Assembly: GCA_002104905.1 (NCBI GenBank)
Contig: MCFE01000132.1
Location: forward strand, 1 to 64,000
Length of the DNA stretch: 64,000 bases
Source: Basidiobolus meristosporus CBS 931.73
Taxonomy: Eukaryota > Basidiobolomycota > Basidiobolomycetes > Basidiobolales > Basidiobolaceae
Direction: 5' to 3'
The position numbers were made by a program, and so were the translations under genes. This document shows positions 21,735-32,338 of this stretch, piece after piece (within the stretch, counting starts at the first letter, position 1; each line of letters begins with the position of its first letter). The notes under the pieces were generated by a model, which saw nothing but the letters and a program-made list of their open reading frames with translations, searched no databases and was not told where the DNA came from.

Positions 21735-23604
21735 CACAATCTTATGAAAGGATTGGGACAGTGTTTTGCCAAATTTACTGCCAAATAAGATTAAAAACTT
21801 GATGTTATTTAAGCAGTCTTTTGACAAGAATTGCTTGGCATTCTAACAGTTTTAATGTACTCTACACTTATTTGAGCAAACCTAAATGGCCAGTACATCC
21901 AAGTGCCTTTCATGGCAAGAAGCTCAACAGTGTTCTGATAGCCTCATTACAAGCCTTTGCTGGCATTAGCATGGCAGTATGGCAGCCTACTGCTAGTTCA
22001 GTATAATGCACTGTGCTAATGTACCAAGTGTCATCCCTTTTTCTACCTCACCTTGCACCATTGATTTATCCCACTGTAGAATCACTCACCTTTATTTGCT
22101 TACCCAATACTACCTTGGGCACTCCACATATAGTTCAAATAAACCCAGCTTACTAACCTCTACATATATGCACACCTGCTGCAATTGTCATACTTTGATC
22201 ACCTCAGCTTTACACCCTTTCAGTGTGATACGTGCAAAGTTGCACTATACCTTATATTGCTGGTGACATATAAATCTGGTAAACATATGTTTGGTTGCAG
22301 CCACTTTTGCCATGATTACCTCCTGAATATCTGCACAAAACCTTTGGTATTTAGCCAATATATTCCTTTGCCCTGCTGGATTCTAGTTGCCCTTATAGGT
22401 GTACTCCAGCTCTTGCTTATGCAGATTCTGTATGAAATAGTGTAGAAGTAAGCTTGTTACCAAGAGAAGCCAGGCAGACTTTGGTAAAGTTGTCCCAATA
22501 AAAACCAGTTGCTTGTTGTGTGCAAGCTAACCATGCATAACTTAGCTGACTATCCATGTATTGGGGCTGCTTAGCTTCATAATGCCAAAGGCATAGGTGC
22601 CTCCATGTGCACATCTGTCCTCAGTATTTTCCAACTCTTCCTGACTGCTGTCCATGTGCCAAATGATGACCTCTATGATGGACCTGAAGGTTCTATCCTT
22701 GAAGTGAATGGGATATGCTAATACCCACAACTTGACTTGTCTTCCTATCTCCCCACACATCCACTCCATAGAAAACTCCCAAAAGATGAAGTAAGGCCCA
22801 TTATTTTCCACACACTGGGCAAGATGGAGTAGATAATGGATACAGTAGTGGAAGAGATCTAAACATTCAGCTTTATGCTTGTAGTATAGCTGCTCAGATT
22901 CCATCATAAACTCCTTGCCTAAAAGCTATAGATGCATCAAATTGGCATTGGTGGTTTACTTTTGGATAAATATTGCCACAATGTCAACATAAGACTACTA
23001 ATGCTTCCAATTTACTCTTGGTAGAATTGCCTTCAGAAGGCCACCTGAATAAACACCTATCCAGCTCATCCAGTCCTTGCATTAGTATAGCTACATATGC
23101 ATATGAATATTGATTGGACAGTGCCAGAAGTACTTTGGGTAGCAGGTACTCTGTAATATCTTGCCAGCTCTTTCAGATTTTGTCAGTATCTCAAAGGGCT
23201 CATTCAGCTCAATATGCCCCATGAGCATCTTGGTTGTTAGTAAAGGGATATTGTTAAAAAGCAAATGCATTGCTCCTAATGGAAAGCTTTTGCTCCAACA
23301 GATACCCTCTATCTTAAGTATTTCTGATTTTGGATTAAATCCATATGCTGGCCAATGGCTTATAGCTTACCTACTTTGCTGCAATTACATGCTGACTTCT
23401 CTATGTTCTTTATGTGGGAAGATGACATTGTTAGTGTTAGTGATTAGTTAATATTCAAGTATGTGAGTTATGGAGTAAATCCAGTGGATCTCACACATTT
23501 GACAGCAATACCATCCATTGCACCCAGAAGAGCTGGCTGTCTTGCAGATGGCAGGGGTATCTCCAGTGCAGATAATATACTTGCTCCATGATATCATACC
23601 AGGG
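21735..23604 (-). pseudogene. Tnp2/DUF4218-type (CACTA-like) transposase remnant, copy 1
   Basis: Reading the minus strand, 23,448-23,600 encodes YIICTGDTPAI...GCNGWYCCQMCEIHWI, the block of Tnp2 transposases in which CTGDxPAI is followed by a cysteine-rich motif. Further on, 22,542-22,907 encodes HYLLHLAQCVENNGP then FWEFSMEWMCG, matching the DUF4218 pattern (HxLxHLxxxIxxxGP...FPMERxxG). Stops and frame changes separate the blocks. The 3' part is shared with 38.4-40.4 kb. The N-terminal part is absent here and is replaced at about 23,605 by family R sequence. This is a dead copy of a class II element. Confidence 0.7.
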
Positions 23605-24089
23605 CATGCAGCATTGTGGTGGTATATAAGTCCAAGGGAGAGGTATGTCCAACACTTCTCAAACATTTTGTGTGTGGGGTGTTCACTGGGTGTAATAACC
23701 TCTGGCAAAAGCTTGCTAGGAACACTTAGGCTTTGCCTCTACTGTAAGGTGAAGGGGAATAAAGACACAAGCTTTTCAAAGGAAAACTATCAAGCTATAA
23801 TACCCAACTTGGTTGTCATCTTAACAAAAGTATTTGCTGGGTTCAGTGTCCTTTGAGATGACAATGTACTAAAACTTCCAAAGTCAAAACAACTGCAAAC
23901 TCCACCAGCAGGGACTTGATAAGAATGCAGCTGTGGTCAGTAATTTCAAAGACAGAACAGTATCTTAGACTGTACAACAACAAACTTGGAAGAGAATCAA
24001 AAATAATAAAAGATACCTAATCTTAGTATTCCTCCCAAGTAGTGCCTTCAAGGTCAGTAGGTTGTCAGCATGGTTTCCTGGGGGTATCC
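23605..24089 (-). pseudogene. Family R internal region (unidentified protein remnant), copy R3
   Basis: The minus strand encodes PEVITPSEHPTHKMFEKC then WTYLSLGLIYHHN, which recurs at 47.7 kb and 49.2 kb. Next to the LTR it carries CCCAGGAAACCATGCTGAC, conserved in R1 and R2. I do not recognise the protein. Confidence 0.55.
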
Positions 24090-24327
24090 TGTTGTCAGGG
24101 ATTGAAAGTTCAGGTAGCAGCAGGTAGCAATGATCACACTAATCAATAAGTTAGTATTCTGATGAATGGGATGATCATTTATTGTGGAGGGATTGCCTCC
24201 TGTGAGTACTATTCACACTGGCTAGGTAATCTTAAATCATGGTGTTTAAGAAGGTTCTGGAGGCCAATAAAACCCTAAATTTCATCAGAATGAGCTAAGG
24301 ATGTTTGAAGTAGAAGCCAGAAGGTTC
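24090..24327 (-). repeat. LTR-like repeat R, first part (copy R3, interrupted by Copia-1)
   Basis: It starts TGTTGTCAGGG. With 30259-30708, and counting the 94-bp duplicated part once, it restores a 594-bp TG...CA unit, the length of the copy at 46794-47386. The last 94 bp (24234-24327) are repeated after Copia-1. Confidence 0.75.
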
Positions 24328-24676
24328 TGTTGTAAGAGTCTTGGAGATATTGGAAGTGATTGGGAGAACAAGTAGATTATGTGGTTTTCACTTAATGATT
24401 TATTGAATGTAAAAGTTGTATTGATATTTTTACCTGGTCTTGGCATTACAAACATGTAGAATAGGTTAAGGAAGGTCCCGAGAACATGTGTGCAAAGTTT
24501 GGGGCTGTTTGGACAACTTTGAGAAGTTTCATGTTCTGGGTACCAGGTATTTTGGTGAAAATATTCTAAGTAAATCCCCACAAGGAATTTAATCAGTATT
24601 CTCTAGGATTTGAAGGTGATGATCTAAGTGACTAAGTTAGGTGAATATTTAGGTGGAAATACAAATTTTTACAACA
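24328..24676 (-). repeat. Copia-1 3' LTR
   Basis: 349 bp with 8-bp perfect inverted ends (TGTTGTAA/TTACAACA). The polypurine tract GAGTGGGAG, read on the minus strand, directly precedes it. Confidence 0.92.
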
Positions 24677-24687
24677 CTCCCACTCAG

Positions 24688-25925
24688 CTAAATGTTCATA
24701 CTGACTAGTCCTAATTTTGACCTAAGATATTCAAACTTGTCTCTAGCTAATGGTTTGGTGAATATGTCTGCAATCATTTCATCTGTAGGACAGTAAACTA
24801 AGCTAACTAAGTTATTCTCTATAGCTTCATGTATGAAATGATGTATAAAATCTATGTGCTTGGTTCTAGCATGAAAAGTTGGATTTCTACCTAATTGTAT
24901 ACATCCTTGATTATCTTGAAATAAAGTAATAGGCATTTTTTGACATAGGCCTAAATCTGTAAGGAGCTTTCTTAACCACATTGCTTCTTTTGTAGCTTCA
25001 CAGGCTGCCATATACTCTGCCTCTGTAGTAGAGAGTGCTACGGTTGGTTGCTTTCTTGAATTCCACAAAATTGCTCCTTTACAGTAAAGAAAGGTGTATC
25101 CTGTGGTGGATCTTCTGTCTTCCTATTTCGTCCCCAATCAGCATCAGAGTATCCCACAAGATCCTGTTCGGAATCCTTATAAGTGTATCTTAAGCAGATA
25201 TCAGCAGTTCCTTTTAGGTATCTAAAAATCCGCTTAACTGCTGCAATATGATCAGATCCATAGTTCTGATTATGTTGGCTGACAACTCCCACTGAATATG
25301 AGATATCTGGACATGTTCCAAGCATGATATACATCAGACTGCCGGCCATAGATTGATAAGGAAAGTCAGGGCTTTCAGATGGCACCAAGCTCTCTTGATT
25401 TGGTTGAGTTTTGATCAAGGTAAGGTTTGTCTCCATTGGGGTAGCTGCCGGTTTACAGTCTTCCATTTTGTACTTCTTTAGTATATCTTGAATATACTTG
25501 GATTGGCTTAGAGTAATAGTCTGGGTACTTCTGTCTATGGAGAACTTAATCCCTAAGTAGTAACTAAGTTCTCCTAGATTGGACATCTTGAACTCCTTAG
25601 ATAGGCTGGATTTAGTCTCTTCCAATGTTTCTAGGTTATTGGCGGCTATAATAAGATCATCCACATATAGAGCTAATAGTACTGGATTTGCTCTATCTGG
25701 CTCATAGTATATACTATAGTCAGCATTACTACTTTTGAAACTCAAAGATTCCAAATAAGAATCTATCTTGCAATTCCAGGCTCTTGGTGATTGTTTGAGA
25801 CCATATAGTGACTTTTTAAGCTTGCAGACCAAATGGGGGTTATCTTGGTCAACAAACCAATCAGGCTGGTCCATATACACATCCTCATCAAGTTCTCCAT
25901 TCAAAAATGCAGTTTTTATATCCAT
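24688..25925 (-). pseudogene. Copia-1 reverse transcriptase C-terminal part and RNase H
   Basis: From the minus strand: [32 protein letters not shown], the catalytic [10 protein letters not shown] and [16 protein letters not shown] in one frame. RNase H continues ([38 protein letters not shown]) in a second frame. The frame changes between SDADWG and the expected RRSTTG block, near 25,125. The catalytic Asp pair of RT is intact. In a working element this would be the end of a single Gag-Pol polyprotein. Confidence 0.88.
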
Positions 25926-26486
25926 TGGATAAATAAAAAACTTTTATTTGGCTGCAATAGCCAATATTAATCTGATGGAGTTAAACTTGGCTACCGGTGC
26001 AAAGGTCTCAGTATAGTCAAGTCCTTTTGTTTGAGAGTATCCTTTGGCTACAAGTCTTGCTTTGTATCTTTCAATTGTACCATCAGCCTTGTATTTTGTA
26101 TTGAAGACCCATCTGCATCCAATTGATTATTGGTTGATTGGTAATTTGACTAAGTCCCAAGTTTGATTTTCCATCAGTGCCTGATACACCTCAGTCATTG
26201 CAGATCTCCAAAACTTTGTCTGAGGCACTATTTAGGGCCTCTTTTACAGTCTGGGGTTCATCAATATGTACTGAATAGGCATAGGCTAAGTTTGTACCCT
26301 CACTGATATAGTAATTTGGGCTATTTCTTGTCTGATTTGATCTCCGGGCATTTGATACTGGAATGATCACTTCTGGGATATTCCTGGGCACTGATTCTGG
26401 CTAAACCACTGTTGTAGAGTCCTCTGGAGTGAAAAAGTTTTCATTGTTTTGCTCTGATTCAATCCTGACAATTGGTGGACTTGAGA
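25926..26486 (-). pseudogene. Copia-1 linker between integrase and reverse transcriptase, with stops
   Basis: It matches the Copia-2 stretch for IGCRWVFKAKYKADG and [13 protein letters not shown] but has an in-frame TAA where Copia-2 has a Tyr codon (about 25,945), plus frame changes near 26,160 and 26,400. Confidence 0.8.
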
Positions 26487-27519
26487 TCAAATTTTTGTCA
26501 TCATCTGATGTCTTTTTTGTGAAAATTTTGAATTTTCATCAAACAACACATCCCTGGACTTGATAAGCCTCTTTGCTTTGGTATTGTAGAGTCTGTATGC
26601 CTTACTCTTGTTGCAGTAGCCCAAAAATATGCATTTTACACTTTTTGGCTCAAATTTTGCCTGATTTCCGGCCAGTTTTTTGGCATATGCTGTACACCCA
26701 AATATTCTTAGATGTTCTGCACTTGGCCTGTATCCATACCATGCTTCAAATGGAGTAGAATCACAAAGTATTCTGTTATAACTCCTATTTTTAAGATATA
26801 CAGCAGTGGCAACTGATTCTGCCCAAAAATCATAGGATAATTTTTGATCATGGATCATAGATCTTGCCATATCAATTATTGATCTGTTAGCTCGTTCTGC
26901 TACTCCATTTTGCTGTGGGGAGTATGGTACAGTAGTCTCTTGCTTTATCCCATGAATTTTGCAGAAGTGGATGAAGAGTTTTGAGGTATATTCTCCACCA
27001 TTGTCAGAGCGTATTTTCTTGATTTTTTCACCAGTTTCTCTCTCCAACATGGCTTTAAACTCCCTGAACTTAGACAGAGCTTCTTCCTTTCTCTCCATGA
27101 AGTAGACCCATGTGTATCTTGTATAATGATCAATGAAAGTGATCAAATACTTCATCCCACCTAAGGATAAATTTTGCATAGGTCCACACAGATCCGAGTG
27201 AATTAGATCTAATTTTTTCTTAGTTTTGATTAACCCAGAGCTCTTGAATAGTTGTCTGGCTTGTTTCCCATATATGCAGGCTTCACAGTGATCCAAATTA
27301 GCTGGGGGATCAATTTTCACTCCAGAAATTAGCTGATCTTTGATCATTTTGCACAAATAATCAAAATTGATGTGCCCAAATCTCCTGTGCCAAAGCATTG
27401 GTGTTTCTTCATTTAAGTTACTTATATTGGCTTCCAGATATGATGGAATATAAGTCAACTTGTATAGATTCTGATCTCTGATGCCCAGAGCAATATGAGC
27501 ACCATTTTGATCAGTGATC
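26487..27519 (-). pseudogene. Copia-1 integrase (GAG-pre-integrase and catalytic core)
   Basis: A single long frame encodes the zinc-binding domain WHRRFGHINFDYL...CEACIYGKQ (H-H-C-C) and a DDE core: DLCGPM, then KIRSDNGGEY, then SPQQNGVAERANRS. All three acidic catalytic residues are visible. The C-terminal part (IFGCTAYAKKL, DVLFDENSKF) runs until a frame change near 26,520. The upstream end is cut by the solo LTR at 27520-28762, which separates it from protease in the same reading direction. Confidence 0.9.
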
Positions 27520-28762
27520 TGTTGTGTTGTATTATGATTAGTTTGAGGCTTGTTCTACAATGTAGAGGCTAGTCAACAATATACAACAACTTCCAGTATG
27601 CTAATACTGAAATAGTTTATTGGGAGTTTAATATACCGATAGAAGATATAACTTTCACTAATTTCCTCACTCTTGGGCTCAAAATATACTGTAGGCAGTG
27701 TTTATCACTTCTACAGCAGTGTTCTGACCTTCTGTTGACTAATGGGCATATTTACTTTTATAGTAACTTTTCCTTTTTTGGAAGTCACTTTCCTTTCTGA
27801 GAAAATATTTCCTAATATGGAAATTCTGAACTCCCCTTTAACCTAAAGGGGTGTGTTGTAGAAGTCTCTAAAGGGGTCTTTAGACCTAAAGGGGTGTCTA
27901 AAGGGGTGTCTTTAGAGTCGAGGGGCTTCTTGTAGTGGTCTCTAAAGTGGACTTTACACTAAAGGGGTGCCTAAAGGGGCTTCTTTAGAGTAAAGGGGTT
28001 TCTTAAAGGGGTCTCTAAAGGGGTCTTTAGACTAAAGGGGTGTCTAAAGGGGTGTCTTTAGAGTAAAGGGGTTTCTTAGAGGGGACTTTTCCGACAGAAA
28101 AGTGGTAGTTTCTTGTAGAACTTAGATTGGATTCTTGTGAGCTTTGCAGTCTCTTTACTGATGTAGTACTGATCAAAGTCAGAATACTCAACAGTGCAAG
28201 TGATGCAGGGGAAGTCTTATAACCTTTAAACTTGTAATTGTAGTGTGGAGATTCTGGAAAGAGAGGCTCTCCCTTTATTTTTCAGCTGGGGAAGTCATAT
28301 ATATGAAAATCTTGAGGGATCAAAGTTTTTGGGCAATTGCGCAAGCAATACACGTGATACAAAGCTAAAATTTTGCAGTGGCGCAGATCGGACATAGGCG
28401 CAGCACCTGTGAAAATATCACGTGATTTGATTGGCTGGTTCGAAAGTTACACGCAATCAAAGTCACCATAGTAATCCTAGCAATAAGGCATAGTATATAT
28501 AATAGTTGGACTCTTTTGGTCATAACTCCTTAAGTACTGCTTCAAATGAGCTGTAATTTGAAACATGTGTTGGCTACTACGTGTTCTGTATGACATAATA
28601 TTCTTGGGTGGATTGCTTGTCAGGGTCTGGAGCATTTGTTCATCAAAGTTGGAAATTCTTGATCTTTCACTTGTGTGTTAAGATAGCAAAAAGCAAAATA
28701 AAGAAATGAGTGCAATATTGGTTTAGAGATATTGTAGTAATGGAATACTTTCCATTACCACA
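27520..28762 (-). mobile_element. Solo LTR of the long-LTR family (LTR-L) inserted in Copia-1
   Basis: 1243 bp beginning TGTTGTGTTGTATT and ending CATTACCACA. It is flanked by GATC on both sides (27516-27519 and 28763-28766), while Copia-2 shows the empty site with a single GATC. The same repeat, inverted, forms the 5' LTR at 41428-42999. It contains the CTAAAGGGG array (27841-28086) and two CACGTG-type sites near 28,353 and 28,423. Confidence 0.9.
27841..28086. repeat. CTAAAGGGGTGTCTTT array in the long LTR
   Basis: More than ten AAAGGGG units are spaced about 12-16 bp apart, interleaved with TCTTTAGA segments, so parts can pair with each other. The counterpart is at 42105-42316. Confidence 0.85.
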
Positions 28763-28766
28763 GATC

Positions 28767-29905
28767 CTGCATCCAGAATTGTCAAAACTGAAACTGAGTC
28801 CTTCTGCTGTGGCCTTGCTTACAGAGAGTAGGTTCTTGGCTATTTCTGGTACATAGAGTACTTCTTTAAAGGTCAGTGTATGGCTTCCTTCACTGCTTCT
28901 AAGGTTTACTTGGATAGTTCCTTCTCCCACTGCATCAAGTGTTATATTGTCACCCATGAAAACCTTCTTAATTGGAATTTCTTGATATTGGGTTAAAAGT
29001 TCTTTTTGGTGTGTAAAGTGTTGAGAAGCTCCAGAGTCAATATACCACGTCTGAGAATCCTTGTTTGTGGTCATATTTAGTGCAGATATGAATAGTCTAT
29101 CTTCAGTTGTTGCAACATTTCCATAGTCAGGCTTCTTTTGCTGATAATCTATCTTCTTGAAACACCGGTCTGATGTGTGTCCTTTCCTTTTGCAGTAGTT
29201 GCAAAATAGGTTGTTGTTGCCTTTGTAGGGTCTTGGGTACCTCCTTTGTTGGTTATCATTGCTTATTAAAGCATTTTCTTCTTCCTTCCTATTGGCGCTT
29301 GATTTTCTTAATTCTTCATCCAGGAGCCTTCCATATATGTAATATAAGGTCAAATCTTCAGTTCTGGACTCTAGGGCTGATACAAGGCCCTGAAACTCGT
29401 CTGTCAGGCTATTCAGGATGGTAACTATCACATCCCCATCAGTAGTTGGTACGCCCACAGATTCCATCTCATCTACCAGCAGGGTAATTCTGTTAATTAG
29501 ACTTTTCATTTCTTCTCCTGGCAGCAACTTTGTGATAAAGAATTTTCTTCTCAGATACATTTTCTTGGCAGCTGAACATGACTGGTAGGTGTCTTTTAAT
29601 GCCTTCCAGACATTCTTTGCCGTTTTTGCTCTTGAGCATTAAATTTGCAATTTGTCCTTGACATTGAGGCAAATGCAGTTAAAGGCACTTTGTTCTTTCT
29701 TCTGGTACTTTAAGGCTTCCTCTCCCACATCTTTAGGAGGGCATTCTTCTCCCATGACAGTATCCCAAAGGCCTCTTTCTTGTAGCAGCATCTTCATCTT
29801 CCCCTTCCACACTTGGTAGTTAGAGCCATCCAACTTTTCAGCAGAGGGAAAGATTCCAGTAATAGCAGTAGTAGACATTGCAGAGAGTGACAGCTTGGGG
29901 CTCAT
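28767..29905 (-). pseudogene. Copia-1 gag and protease
   Basis: The frame starts at an ATG at 29905 inside the PBS (MSPKLSLSAMSTTAI) and runs through LDGSNYQVWKGKM and SALESRTEDL. A zinc knuckle CNYCKRKGHTSDRC (CX2CX4HX4C) and the protease motif TWYIDSGASQHF follow. A TAA at about 29,639 interrupts gag where Copia-2 has a Gln codon. The frame ends at FSFDNSGC, where the solo LTR was inserted. Apart from the stop and the insertion this part is intact. Confidence 0.88.
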
Positions 29906-29909
29906 AACC
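29897..29909 (-). other. Copia-1 primer-binding site (half initiator tRNA-Met type)
   Basis: On the minus strand the 5' LTR end is followed at once by GGTTATGAGCCCC, complementary to the anticodon stem-loop of fungal initiator tRNA-Met (GGGCUCAUAACC in yeast). Drosophila copia and yeast Ty5 prime from the same tRNA region. The gag ATG lies inside it. Copia-2 has the same 13 bases at 36232-36244. Confidence 0.8.
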
Positions 29910-30258
29910 TGTTGTAAGAGTCTTGGAGATATTGGAAGTGATTTGGAGAACAAGTAGATTATGTGGTTTTCACTTAACGATTTATTGAATGTAAAAGTAG
30001 TATTTATACTTTTACCTTATCTTGGCATTACAAACACGTAGAATAGGTTAAGGAAGGTCCCAAGAACATGTGTGCAAAGTTTGGGGCTGTTTGGACAACT
30101 TTGAGAATTTTCATGTTCTGGGTACCTGGCATTTTGGTGAAAATATTTTAAGTAAATCCCAACAAGAAATTTGGTCAGTATTCTCTAGGATTTGAAGGTG
30201 ATGATCTAAGTGACTAAGTTAGGTGAATATTTAGGTGGAAATACAAATTTTTACAACA
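29910..30258 (-). repeat. Copia-1 5' LTR
   Basis: 349 bp with TGTTGTAA/TTACAACA ends. It differs from the 3' LTR at about 17 positions. Confidence 0.92.
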
Positions 30259-30708
30259 AAATCATGGTGTTCAAGAAGGTTCTGGAGACCAATAGAACTC
30301 TAAATTTCATCAGAATGAGCTAAGAATGTTTGAAGTAGAAGCTAGAAGGTTCTAAGAGGCACAGCAAATCCAGCCAATCCGGAATCAATATTCTGAAACC
30401 TGAGCAACATATGGACACCATACATGGAATGAAAATGATAGGGATGGTGACATAACTTGTTCATGTGTCACAAGTCCTGGCACAAATACTTGCCTAATAT
30501 AGAAGAACTTTCACCTAGTAATCCTACATAAGGTGAGGGATGACTTATACAATATAAAAGTAGGGATTGTAGATAACTGGCTTATGAGATAGTACTGATC
30601 AGATAAGACAAACGTAATAATATTATACAAGGGTAGTAGAGAAATAGGGAAGTAAAAAATATGGGAATGAGCACATCTGTCAGTGGGTGTCACTATGACC
30701 CCACTACA
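30259..30708 (-). repeat. LTR-like repeat R, second part (copy R3)
   Basis: It continues the repeat from 24090-24327 after Copia-1, starting with a second copy of the 94 bp (30259-30352). It ends in CCCCACTACA, matching the TGTAGTGGGG start (inverted) of the copy at 46794. Confidence 0.75.
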
Positions 30709-31559
30709 GCATGATCCTTGGTTGTTAAGAGCAATCATGTGCAATGCTGGAGCTACCAGTAGGCAGCATTGCTCTTGGACAATTTTGCACTATGTGGGAC
30801 AATCTCCCACATTATAGCGCAATCTGACACATGTGATTGGCATGGATGATTGCACCTACTTGTGATGTTTGCATCATGTTTGCAATTGGATACCACTGAT
30901 ATGGTAGGTAAAAGCCAGTATTTGAATATGTTTCTGCAATGTAAACAGAAAGAAATGCATATCAAACTATATACACAATGATGCTTACCATTTTGGTAAC
31001 CAACACTCCATTTGGACAGTAAGCCTTTGATTGGTTGGTCTAATATTATCCTGAAGCTGTGAGCACTAATTGGCTCCTTGACCAGTACACAAGCCACCTG
31101 AGCAGCCATCAAATATCCTGTTTTGCCCATTGAGCAAGTGAATCCCTCATTTAAGTGATTGGACAAGGTGTCATAGCTTGCATGCAAACAATTGGGTAGG
31201 TGCAAGACATATCAAATAGCTGCACTGGTGTTAAAAATGGTGTATAAGTATGCAGGGTGCTTATTTGTAAGGGTTCTGTTGCAAGTATGAGATGACCTTG
31301 ATATTAATGATAGCAGAAATTTAGTGAACACTGATTTGCAATGGCTTCATTTGGATATCAAAAAAATTCCATTGTGTTGATCATGACAAATGATAGCAGC
31401 TCAAGGCAATTGCATCATCTTCTCCTAGGTTTTTTCTTGCAGGGATTACTACTGAAACATTTGGTAGTGATTCACTCTGCACACCTAAGTTACTTCCTTG
31501 TTGACTATCATGTTGGCTACTTGTGTACTTGTAGCCAGTATTTTGCCTGCTAGTTGATG
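30709..31559. other. Unassigned repeat-region DNA
   Basis: It contains a 150-residue minus-strand open frame (30753-31205, starting MHLPNCLHASYD) with Cys/His residues but no recognised motif. It may be a transposon remnant. Confidence 0.35.
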
Positions 31560-31829
31560 ATTCTGGGTGCCATGGGTGTTAAGTACCAAATACATCTCTT
31601 CAATCCTTTTGTGCTCTTACTCATCCTGTACAACATTGATGCAAAAAAAGGTCAAAAGTAGATTTTCTCCAGCACAATGGGTGAAGCACAGGGGCTGCTT
31701 GCATGAGGATGAAGAGTTATGTTTCACACTCTGTGGCCAAGTATAGGCTCACTTGGCCTCCCTGGCACACTATGGCATCATTTGGCACTCATTGCTCTAT
31801 ATGGGACTATCCAACAGAACAAGTCTATT
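31560..31829 (-). repeat. GTGCCA-type inverted-repeat element, long form (copy B)
   Basis: It is the reverse complement of 20669-20945 over about 270 bp, ending with the inverted AGACTTGTTCTGTTGG. It is non-coding. Confidence 0.7.
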
Positions 31830-32338
31830 GCATGTTGCATGATCAGCTGACTCTTGGCATATCCACATGTGATGTTCTAGTTTGTTCTTGAGTATATTTC
31901 TATCTTGGCTCACTTACTGTACCTCACCCCAGAGCCTGTTGTAAGAGTCTTGGAGATATTGGAAGTGATTGGGAGAACATGTAGATTATGTGGCATTTGC
32001 TTAATGATTTGTTGAATGTAAAAGTAGTATTTATACTTTTACATGGTATTGGCATAACAAACACGTAGAATAGGTTAAGGAAGGTCCCAAGAGCATGTGT
32101 GCAAAGTTTGGGGCTGTTTGGACAGCTTTGAGAATATTCATGTGCTAGGTACCTGGTATTTTGGTGAAAATATTCTAAGTAAATCCCAACAAGGAATTTG
32201 GTCAGTATTCTCTAGGATTTGAAGGGAATGATCTAAGTGACTAAGTTAGGTGAATATTTAGGTGGAAATACAAATTCTTACAACACTCCCACTTAGCTAA
32301 ATGTTCATACTGACTAGTCCTAATTTTGACCTAAGATA

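Larger units (their letters stand above)
24328..30258 (-). mobile_element. Copia-1: near-complete Ty1/copia retrotransposon
   Basis: Two 349-bp LTRs (24328-24676 and 29910-30258; 17 differences by eye, about 5%) start TGTTGTAA and end TTACAACA. Inside, on the minus strand, come gag with zinc knuckle, protease, integrase, reverse transcriptase and RNase H, the Ty1/copia order. The PBS abuts the 5' LTR and a purine-rich GAGTGGGAG abuts the 3' LTR. Coding defects are few: one TAA in gag, one TAA in the RT region near 25,945, a frame change near 26,520 and one in the RNase H region near 25,125. A long-LTR solo LTR (27520-28762) splits protease from integrase. The flanks are an exact 94-bp duplication in place of the usual 5 bp. 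Confidence 0.93.

Noticed and set aside
22006-23856. Plus-strand open frames of 86-112 codons in the Tnp2 repeat
   Set aside because: The recognisable Tnp2 motifs are on the minus strand, so the plus-strand frames are shadows.
28425-28450. GGTTCGAAA as a tRNA B-box
   Set aside because: No matching A-box or cloverleaf around it, and it lies inside the long LTR.
30700-30710. CACTACA at the end of repeat R as a CACTA-transposon terminus
   Set aside because: Conservation lies on the side that would make the end read TGTAGTG, not CACTA, and continues past the other end of the unit. An LTR-like unit fits better, although Tnp2 sequence next to R3 keeps the question open.
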